Positions 1-7,342 of a stretch of DNA of 62,623 bases are shown here, one piece after another (the first letter of the stretch is position 1; every line of letters starts with the position of its first letter). The notes under the pieces were generated by a model, which saw only the letters and a program-made list of their open reading frames with translations, ran no database searches and was not told the DNA's origin. A program made the position numbers and the translations under genes. Source of the stretch: Rubrivivax sp. GTDB lineage: Bacteria; Pseudomonadota; Gammaproteobacteria; Burkholderiales; Burkholderiaceae_C. The stretch is taken from positions 1 to 62,623 of the forward strand of contig JACZKT010000389.1 in assembly GCA_014859905.1 (NCBI GenBank), written 5' to 3'.

Positions 1-1127
1 CCTGATATTCTTTCATCTATCACTGCACGACCAAGAAAATCATGATTGATGGGCGAAAACGGCTGATCGACCTTGCCGCGCTGCGAAGGTAGGGCTAGGT
101 AGTGGTCGACTTGGCTGAGGTTCATCTCGTCCAAGAGAACCACATAGATGTCACGCGGCCGCTCAGACAGGAAGAGCTTGCGGCTTAGCTCCGTCGCTGC
201 AAGGCCGCCCGATATCTTCTCGTATCCCAGAGCATCGGCTTCGGAGAAATCGCTGCCGATGCTGACCTCGACCAGCGAAACCGAGTTGGCAAAGAACTCG
301 CCGAGGCCCTCAGTGAAAGCGCGGACAAACGCCGTCTTTCCTGTACCGGGGCGGCCAGCAAGCACAACGAGGCGCTGAGCGACCAAAGCGCCATAGAACA
401 CCTGCACGAACCCGACCGGAAGTGTCAGCCCCTCCTCGGCGGTGACCCAGCGCTCCAAGTGTTGAACGAGGTCCGCCTCCGAGCGGCCCATCATTGAGGG
501 CCCCGGGGGCACGCCGTGAACAAGATGGGCGAGTTCCTCTTCGGTGATGGGCACGGGCGCGAAGTATTGCGCCGGAGGTGGGCGGGTGCTGTCGAAGAGC
601 CGCGTGTACTCGGCATCGTTGATTTTAAACTCAGTGCGCAACTTCGCTTCGACCGCGTCGAGCGAGTTCGGCAGGTCCTCATGGCGGTACAGCCAGGCGG
701 CTAGGTCGAACAGCGGAATGCGCTGCCTCTGGCCGTCCGCGCCGACTGGGAGCAGCGCTTCGAGCTTGTCAAGATAGTCCGCGGTGAACGCCCACTCTTT
801 CGTGCTGGGGCGCTCAAGAGCCTCGCGATAGTTGTCGGTCGTGCGGGCGCGTTGAAGGGTGCCACCGGAGTACTTAGCGTTCTTCCAGAACCACGACTCA
901 GGGTCCTTGCGTCCAAAGGGGACGCAGAAGGGCTTGCCTGGAGGCGCCCCCGCGGGCGAGAAGTACCGCCGCAGGAGCGCTTCCTCCTGTTGACCGCCCC
1001 ACGCCGTGGCGGTGCCGACTGCGACGCCGGTCTGCTTCATCGACAGGAAGGTGATGCCGAAGAACGCGTGGAACGCCTGCAACTTCTCGAGTGACCGCGC
1101 TAGCTGACCCGCTGAGATTTGCGCCAA
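1..1127 (-). CDS. McrB-like AAA+ NTPase, truncated by left window edge
   Basis: Reverse-strand translation by eye from TTG at 1127: LAQISAGQLARSLEKLQAFHAFFGITFLSMKQTG..., Walker A 'VVLAGRPGTGKTAFVRAF', Walker B-like 'DIYVVLLDEMNLSQVDHYLA'; frame open to position 1. Absent from the ORF track because no stop lies in the window. Confidence 0.8.
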   Translation of the reverse strand, partial: MAQISAGQLARSLEKLQAFHAFFGITFLSMKQTGVAVGTATAWGGQQEEALLRRYFSPAGAPPGKPFCVPFGRKDPESWFWKNAKYSGGTLQRARTTDNYREALERPSTKEWAFTADYLDKLEALLPVGADGQRQRIPLFDLAAWLYRHEDLPNSLDAVEAKLRTEFKINDAEYTRLFDSTRPPPAQYFAPVPITEEELAHLVHGVPPGPSMMGRSEADLVQHLERWVTAEEGLTLPVGFVQVFYGALVAQRLVVLAGRPGTGKTAFVRAFTEGLGEFFANSVSLVEVSIGSDFSEADALGYEKISGGLAATELSRKLFLSERPRDIYVVLLDEMNLSQVDHYLALPSQRGKVDQPFSPINHDFLGRAVIDERIS

Positions 1128-1375
1128 TTTACCCCCTAGCGTTGTGTTCTGGTCCTCGGCGTTGGCCGAGCCCTCCGCGAGATTCTAGAGGGGCACCCTA
1201 AGCTGCCAGACGAAGTGGGGTCCCCACCTCGTACTCCGCCGCTAGGGCACTAAACCAGCACTGGACTCTGTCCGGCCTATTCATCGCGCGGGCTGAGCAC
1301 CGACGCCGTCGAGAGAAGCCGAGGGGCATCGGCAACCTCGCTCTCGCACCCGCCCGTGGGAACGAAAATCCACCC

Positions 1376-1879
1376 ATGGCCACCTCCCCTCGCCAAGACC
1401 TCCGCCCCGGCGTCACCGAGCCGGTCGTCCTCATGATTTCGCGCCGCGAGGTCGAGGCCGGCGACCTCGCCTCAGTGCTGTCGCGCCTGAAGGCCTTCCG
1501 CGCCACCCGCGAGGACGCTTGGCGCTACCGCGGGCAGATGACCCTGGTCGTGGACGGCTACAACAACGACCCCCGAGAGCTGGTCGACATCCCCAAGGTC
1601 AGAACCCTCCTCCGCAGGCTTGAGTCAGCCTGGCCGTTCTGGGCCTTCTTCTTCAATCAAGTTGATGACAGCATCAAGCTGCTCCTCTCCTGCGCTGCGG
1701 GGCACCGATTCCTCGGGCGCGGCGCGGTCGAGATGGACGCCGAGTTGGTCGCACAGGCACTGTCGCGCGGTTTCGGCGGCATGAACCTCATCTTCGAGCA
1801 GAACGGGTTCCCGGAGAGCGAGCTGGAGGCAATGAGCCGCGGCTTGCTCGAGGTACTGGAGCAGGCCGGGATGGCTTGA
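1376..1879 (+). CDS. hypothetical protein, CRR6 (chlororespiratory reduction 6)-like
   Basis: ORF with 'DGYNNDPRELVDIPKVRTLLRRLESAWPFWAFFF' resembling the CRR6 family motif; family assignment from memory. Confidence 0.6.
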   Translation: MATSPRQDLRPGVTEPVVLMISRREVEAGDLASVLSRLKAFRATREDAWRYRGQMTLVVDGYNNDPRELVDIPKVRTLLRRLESAWPFWAFFFNQVDDSIKLLLSCAAGHRFLGRGAVEMDAELVAQALSRGFGGMNLIFEQNGFPESELEAMSRGLLEVLEQAGMA

Positions 1880-2226
1880 GTGCAGGGCGCCGTTCCTTCG
1901 CTCCTTGACACCGACGGCTACCGCCCGGGAACCTGTCGCGCCTCCGCTGCCGAGGGCGGTACTCTGACGCCGGCCTCGAAGTGGCTGGATGCCGCGTCCA
2001 ACACTCCAGGCCAATGTTCCTCTACACGCACGAAGTGCGGAAGTTGGGGTAACAGGGTAACAGCCAGTACCTGCACGCCTCCCGCCCTCTGGCATGTTGG
2101 CTGGGTCGTACCGTACTCCTGCCAACGTAACTGAACCTGCTCCGTTTGCCTTCGCCTCGCGCTGCTGGCCTGGGCATGCCGCTCTGCCAAACGGGCGGGG
2201 CCCGAAGCGCCCTCGATAATCCGCCC

Positions 2227-2985
2227 ATGAAGAACCTCCGCCCAGAGACCATGGGCATCCTGGAGCGCGTCGAGGCGCTCAGCGGCCGCCCAGTCGAGTT
2301 CAAGCCCGACAGCAGCCTGACACTGCGCGCGACCCTCCAGATAGCCCGCAGCGGGGCCCCTGCGCACATCTTGCGGTACCTCCCGTCCAACGAGCCACTC
2401 GACTACTGGGTGGCCTACCAGGCTGGCTACGCGCTGCGGCTGTTCGAGCTGCCGCCAGCCCAGCGGTTCGACTTCGCCGGCACAGGCACCGCTGCAGGCG
2501 ACGTCGAGACGCTCCTGCGTACAGGCCAGCCCCTTTCAGAGGAAGACAAGGCAACCCTGCCCGAGTTCGCGCAGATGGCGGCTCACTGGGCGTTGCTGAA
2601 CCTTCGGTCCTACGCCACGGGCATGCGCATCGACCAGTGGCTGGCGGACGAACACCCCGGGCTGGGCGACGTGCAGGTGGCGGGCATGGACTTCCTCCAG
2701 CAGGACAACCTGCAGCTGTTGTCCAGGCGATTCGGGAGCCTCTCGGTGCCGGTCCCTCTGCTCGCGCCCGTTGCTGCATACGCCCTGTTCGCCGACAGGC
2801 TGCTCGGCAAGTCGCTCTATGCGATACCGTACCGAGCCGCCGGCGTTCTGGAAGGTGGCCAACAGCTATTGGCCATCAGCGACAGCGTTCCCGCCGACCC
2901 CGCCCATGACCGCGAGCTTGTCGATGCCTGGGCTTCAGCCATCGGCATGAACGGCTGGTACACCTGGGTTCCATACAAGCCCTGA
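2227..2985 (+). CDS. conserved hypothetical protein
   Basis: Long ORF; likely start MKNLRPETMGILERV; 8 nt upstream of the TPR gene. Confidence 0.65.
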   Translation: MKNLRPETMGILERVEALSGRPVEFKPDSSLTLRATLQIARSGAPAHILRYLPSNEPLDYWVAYQAGYALRLFELPPAQRFDFAGTGTAAGDVETLLRTGQPLSEEDKATLPEFAQMAAHWALLNLRSYATGMRIDQWLADEHPGLGDVQVAGMDFLQQDNLQLLSRRFGSLSVPVPLLAPVAAYALFADRLLGKSLYAIPYRAAGVLEGGQQLLAISDSVPADPAHDRELVDAWASAIGMNGWYTWVPYKP

Positions 2986-2993
2986 GACCACAC

Positions 2994-4070
2994 ATGGCGA
3001 CCGAGTTCAAGATTCCGCTGCACCGCTTCGACACGAACCTCCTGCCGCCAGATGCGCGCCAGGTTGGGACCGAGGCATTCAAGACGGCCGTCATGCTTCA
3101 CTTCGCCGCCGAGTACGCGGGCCAAGGGCAGACGGCGATGGTCACAGTGGACGACAAGGACATCACCGTGATGGCCTTCCCCGCCGAGGCCTCTGCGTTG
3201 GATTTCGTCATGCCGATGCTCAAGGCGGGCAAGCTGACAGAGGCGCTGCCATACCTGGAGAGCTTGACCAAGAGCGCGCCCGCGAACGCCGCCGTGCTCT
3301 ACAACTTGGGCATCTGCTACAGCGAGCTCGGCCAGTTTGATGAAGCCATCATCAGGCTCAAGCGCGCAGTTCAGCTCGACCCCGGCCACGCTCATGCCTG
3401 GGTCGGCATTGGCAACGCCTACCACCGGATGCGCAAGCCGGACTTGGCGCTGGCGGCGTTCGAGAAGGCGGCCGAGGCGAACCCGGACGACGGATACACG
3501 CAGCGCAACCTGGGCGGCATCCTCATCGGGTTCAAGCGCATCCCAGAGGCAGTTGACCATCTGCGGAAGGCCCTGGCCCTGCTGCCTGACGACCCGCAAG
3601 CCATCTTCGGACTGGCCACTGCGCTTGAAGCGGTCGGTACTGACCAGGCCGACGAGGAGGCTGACGCCCTCTACCTGCGTTTCATCAATGAGCACCCGAC
3701 GTCCCCGATGGTCGAAGCCGCGGAGAAGGCGCGGACCGCATTTGCGAACAAGAGGCTCAAGTCCCGTTCGGTCGGCGGCTTCCGTCCAGACGTGATGATG
3801 TACATCGCGAGCGCGCTTCAGACGTTCAAGAAGCAAGGACCGAAAGGCCGCCAGGCGATAGCTCTCGAAATCGCGATGCTCGGCCGGACAGGCCTTGACA
3901 TCAACGACCCGACAGACAAGTACACCCTCAAGTCGCTGCCAGGGAAGTACTCCGGGCTGCACCTGCTGGCCATCATGTACACGGCGTTCAAGCAGATTGA
4001 CCCGACGATGGACACAGGGGCGGACTTCTTGGCTGAGTACCAGGCGGCTTTGGAACTGCAGCAGGATTGA
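2994..4070 (+). CDS. TPR-repeat protein
   Basis: Repeats 'AAVLYNLGICYSELGQFDEAIIRLKRAVQLDPGHAHAWVGIGNAYHRMRKPDLALAAFEKAAEANPDDGYTQRNLGGILIGFKRIPEAVDHLRKAL'. Confidence 0.9.
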   Translation: MATEFKIPLHRFDTNLLPPDARQVGTEAFKTAVMLHFAAEYAGQGQTAMVTVDDKDITVMAFPAEASALDFVMPMLKAGKLTEALPYLESLTKSAPANAAVLYNLGICYSELGQFDEAIIRLKRAVQLDPGHAHAWVGIGNAYHRMRKPDLALAAFEKAAEANPDDGYTQRNLGGILIGFKRIPEAVDHLRKALALLPDDPQAIFGLATALEAVGTDQADEEADALYLRFINEHPTSPMVEAAEKARTAFANKRLKSRSVGGFRPDVMMYIASALQTFKKQGPKGRQAIALEIAMLGRTGLDINDPTDKYTLKSLPGKYSGLHLLAIMYTAFKQIDPTMDTGADFLAEYQAALELQQD

Positions 4071-4086
4071 GTAAGCCCCTGCCCTC

Positions 4087-4920
4087 ATGACTGACGACGC
4101 CATCCAGCGCGCTGCGGACCTCATTGGGGACGCCGACGCACTATTGGTGGCGGCCGGCGCAGGGATGGGCATCGACTCCGGCATGCCAGACTTCCGTGGC
4201 CCTGGCGGCTTCTGGGTTGCATACCCCGCGCTTGCCAAACGTGGCCTGGAGTTTCACCGGGTGGCAAGTCCGTGCACATTCGAGACCGACCCCGCGCTGG
4301 CCTGGGGCTTCTACGGACATCGCCTGAACCTGTACCGCACGACCGAGCCGCATGCCGGCTTCGGCATTCTCCGCGGCTGGGGTGAACGCATGCTGTACGG
4401 ATACGGCGCATTCACCAGCAACGTCGATGGTCACTTCCAACGCGCTGGCTTCGGCACGAAACGCTTGGCTGAGTGCCACGGTTCCATCCACCAGCTGCAG
4501 TGCAGCGTGCCCTGCGGCACCGCCATTTGGCCGGCCGACGAGTTCAAGCCCGAGGTCGACGCGGAGAACTGCCTGCTGGTAAATGAGCCGCCAAGGTGCC
4601 CATGGTGCGGTGCTCTAGCGCGGCCCAACATCCTGATGTTCGGCGACGGTGCTTGGCAAGACGCGCGTTCGAGCGCGCAAGAATCCTACCTCCGCAACTG
4701 GCTCGATGGTGTGCAGCGGTTGGTGGTGGTCGAACTGGGCGCGGGCACGGCTGTCCCATCGGTGCGCCACTTCAGCCACGAGCTTGTGGCTTACCACGGC
4801 GCCCGGCTGGTACGCATCAACCCGCGCGAGGCGACCGTACCTATGCGAAATGACGTTTCGATTGCAGGACCTGCGCTAGCGTCGCTGCTGGCAATCGAGG
4901 CCGACCTGCGCCGAAGGTGA
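4087..4920 (+). CDS. Sir2-family NAD-dependent protein
   Basis: 'DALLVAAGAGMGIDSGMPDFRGPGGFW', 'TSNVDGHFQRAGF', 'ECHGSIHQLQC' and CxxxC...CxxC zinc-site pattern. Confidence 0.9.
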   Translation: MTDDAIQRAADLIGDADALLVAAGAGMGIDSGMPDFRGPGGFWVAYPALAKRGLEFHRVASPCTFETDPALAWGFYGHRLNLYRTTEPHAGFGILRGWGERMLYGYGAFTSNVDGHFQRAGFGTKRLAECHGSIHQLQCSVPCGTAIWPADEFKPEVDAENCLLVNEPPRCPWCGALARPNILMFGDGAWQDARSSAQESYLRNWLDGVQRLVVVELGAGTAVPSVRHFSHELVAYHGARLVRINPREATVPMRNDVSIAGPALASLLAIEADLRRR

Positions 4921-5126
4921 CTAAGGGCGCTACCTGCAGTGGTGGTGGTCACCTAGGTCGGATAGTGGTCGCGTGGTGTCTTCGAGCCCACGCCGAGACT
5001 ACTCGACTTGCACCCACAAACCCTCCGTCGCCAGTCGCCCCAGCATTGGTGTCAGGTCCTTGACGTGCCCAGCGATGAGATTGGGCTCTCTGCAGCCGAC
5101 ATCGAAGGTGCATCCAAGCCGCCGCA

Positions 5127-5204
5127 GCGGACAACTAACTCCGCACGGCTCCGAAGCACCACTGAGTTTAGCTCTGGCCCTGCAGTGCATGTAAAGTTGT
5201 CCGC
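5127..5204. promoter_or_regulatory. perfect 10-bp inverted repeat GCGGACAACT...AGTTGTCCGC upstream of WYL gene (candidate operator)
   Basis: GCGGACAACT at 5127-5136 and AGTTGTCCGC at 5195-5204; outer flanks GCAGCGG/CCGCAGC extend similarity. Confidence 0.55.
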
Positions 5205-5258
5205 AGCGCTTCCTTGAGCGGAAAACACAGCAGAAGTGCCTCACAGGGAGGGACTCAA

Positions 5259-6251
5259 ATGTCGAAGGTCAGCATTGAGCGCATGACCAAAATCGTGCGC
5301 TTCATCCGCAAACGCGGTTCCGTCTCCATGGCGCACTTGATGGACGAGCTCGAGACATCGGAGGCCTCCATCAAGCGAGACCTGGTCTTCTTGCGGGACC
5401 GCTTCGGGTGCCCACTGGAGTGGAGCCGCCAGAAGCGCGGGTATGTCATTCGTGACGACCTGGCCGAAGGCGGACGCTTCGAGCTTCCAGGGCTATGGTT
5501 TGATTCATCCGAAGTCTTCGCGCTGCTCACCATGCTTCACCTGGTAGAAGGCGTTCAGCCGGGTCTGCTTGAAGAGCACGTCGGCCCGCTCAAGTCTCGG
5601 CTGCGCGACATGCTTGCCAAGGGAACCCGCTCAGCCAAGCCCATCGAGCGCAAGCTCAAGCTCATCCACTTCGCTCCTCGAAAAGTTGAGCCCAAGCACT
5701 TCCAGGTCATCGCAGGCGCCCTTCTGGAAGGAAAGCGTCTGCACTTGCGGTACCTTAACCGCGACCGGAAAGAGCACTCCGAGCGGGTCATCTCACCTCA
5801 GCAACTCGTTCACTACCGTGAGAACTGGATGCTTGATGCCTGGTGCCACGCGCGGAATGCCCTTCGGTCGTTTGCACTGGAGGCGGTTCAAAGTGTGCGC
5901 GTGCTTGAGGACCAGTCCATAGAAGTGAGCCGCGAGGATATGGAGGAGCACTTCCGCGGTGGATACGGCATCTTCGCAGGGCCTGCCAGGCATCGCGCCA
6001 GGCTGAAGTTCACCCCCGAACGCGCTCAGTGGGTCAGCAAGGAGACCTGGCACCACAAACAGACAAGTTCGTACCTCGACGACGGTGGCTACATCCTGGA
6101 GGTCCCCTACTCCAGCGACGAGGAGTTGGTCATGGACCTCCTGCGCCACAGCCCTGAGGTCGAGGTTCTGCAGCCACCCGAGCTTCGCCAGAAACTCCAC
6201 GCGGCGTTGTGCGCCGCAGCATCAAAGAATTTGCCTCCCTCCATCCAGTAG
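5259..6251 (+). CDS. WYL-domain transcriptional regulator (HTH + WYL)
   Basis: N-terminal HTH 'MTKIVRFIRKRGSVSMAHLMDELETSEASIKRDLVFLRDRFGCPLEW', WYL-like 'KRLHLRYLNRDRKEHSERVISPQQLVHYRENWMLDAWCHARNALRSFALEAVQ'; RBS GGGAGGGA. Confidence 0.88.
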   Translation: MSKVSIERMTKIVRFIRKRGSVSMAHLMDELETSEASIKRDLVFLRDRFGCPLEWSRQKRGYVIRDDLAEGGRFELPGLWFDSSEVFALLTMLHLVEGVQPGLLEEHVGPLKSRLRDMLAKGTRSAKPIERKLKLIHFAPRKVEPKHFQVIAGALLEGKRLHLRYLNRDRKEHSERVISPQQLVHYRENWMLDAWCHARNALRSFALEAVQSVRVLEDQSIEVSREDMEEHFRGGYGIFAGPARHRARLKFTPERAQWVSKETWHHKQTSSYLDDGGYILEVPYSSDEELVMDLLRHSPEVEVLQPPELRQKLHAALCAAASKNLPPSIQ

Positions 6252-6323
6252 GTCGCTATTTGAGCTAGTGCGCTCGCAAGAATGCCTTCCATGCTTGGGA
6301 TAGGTCCAGGCAAGGAGTGCACG

Positions 6324-6602
6324 ATGAGAGTCAATCTCGCCCATATTCGTGAGCGCGCCCAGAGTGGCGGCTGGGTCGACTTCGCGGTTTTCGACGCACG
6401 GGCATCGTCCGGCACGCGCGATGACAACGCACGGCTGCTTGCCCAGCTGACCGCAAAGGCGCGCGGTTCGAACCTCCGCGTCGACCAGTCGGCTCTCGCC
6501 TTCTCGTCCGGCGGTCGCGTCCAGTTCTTCGGCAGTCCTCCTTTGGTGGACTATCTCTCCAAGAGTGGACTCCCTGGCTGGACCCACACCATCGACGCGT
6601 AA
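6324..6602 (+). CDS. small hypothetical protein
   Basis: MRVNLAHIRERAQSGGWVDFAVFDARASSGTRDDNARLLAQLTAKARG...; located between WYL and MAKNAPIG genes, same strand. Confidence 0.6.
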   Translation: MRVNLAHIRERAQSGGWVDFAVFDARASSGTRDDNARLLAQLTAKARGSNLRVDQSALAFSSGGRVQFFGSPPLVDYLSKSGLPGWTHTIDA

Positions 6603-6619
6603 CTCAACAGGAGCCCAAC

Positions 6620-6799
6620 ATGGCCAAGAACGCCCCCATCGGGGACAACGCCCGCCGCGGAGCCGTGCGCGACCGCTCACAAGTTTTCAATCCCACCAAT
6701 CAGACCTGGACCAAGCGCGACACCGGCAGCGGCCAGTTCATGGACCAGAAGAAGGACGGCGACCCGTTCAAAGGTGTCCGCAAGGAACCCAAGAAGTGA
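6620..6799 (+). CDS. 59-aa small conserved-type protein (MAKNAPIGDNARRGAVRDRSQVFNPTNQTWTKRDTGSGQFMDQKKDGDPFKGVRKEPKK)
   Basis: Translated by eye; just below the 60-aa cutoff of the track; RBS AACAGGAG; TGA overlaps the next GTG. Confidence 0.75.
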   Translation: MAKNAPIGDNARRGAVRDRSQVFNPTNQTWTKRDTGSGQFMDQKKDGDPFKGVRKEPKK

Positions 6800-7162
6800 A
6801 CGGCCCTGCTCACCGACTGGTTGCCGGCGCAGCGGTCGGCCTCTACCTCGCCGACCGCGAGAGCACAGACGGGGTTCTGACCCTCAAACCGGTCCCTCAG
6901 CGGCACGGCTGTCGCCCTCTTCACGAATCTGCCAGACATCCTGGAACCAGCCGCCTCCCCGAATCACCGCGCGTTCTTTCACAGCCTCACGATTGCCGCG
7001 CTGCTCGGCGCGGGCCTGCACAAGGTGCACCGGTGGCAACCGGGAACGGAGGCGGATAGGTTCTGGAAGGTCGTCGCGATGTTGGCCGGCTCCGCCTATC
7101 TGATTCACCTGGCGCTGGACTTCACTACCGGAAGGTCCCTCCCACTTATCGGACGCGCTTGA
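6796..7162 (+). pseudogene. YdjM-like (metal-dependent hydrolase) membrane protein interrupted by a 1-nt frameshift
   Basis: Frame 1: VNGPAHRLVAGAAVGLYLADRESTDGVLTLKPV; the continuing product is in another frame: LSGTAVALFTNLPDILEPAASPNHRAFFHSLTIAALLGAGLHKVHRWQPGTEADRFWKVVAMLAGSAYLIHLALDFTTGRSLPLIGRA*. Removing one C from CCC at 6894-6896 restores a 121-aa ORF. Confidence 0.8.
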
Positions 7163-7342
7163 GCTGCACGGGCTCCCGCGTCGGTCCATCCACAAAATTG
7201 ATGAAACGCTATAGCCGCAGATTTTGAGAGACACCCACTTCGAGCGTCAGAGGGCACGCTAAGCTTCCCGAACTCCATCCTGGCTTGCTTGGCGGGGCAC
7301 GTGCCAGAGCCGGCTGATTCTTTTCCAGGGGTCAACTACCGC

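Noticed and set aside
2817-4238. 473-aa minus-strand ORF
   Set aside because: Antisense shadow of the TPR gene in high-GC sequence; no motif, TPR product on + is convincing.
6894-6896. Programmed ribosomal frameshift in the YdjM-like gene
   Set aside because: CCC run is not a recognised slippery heptamer and an indel explains it more simply.
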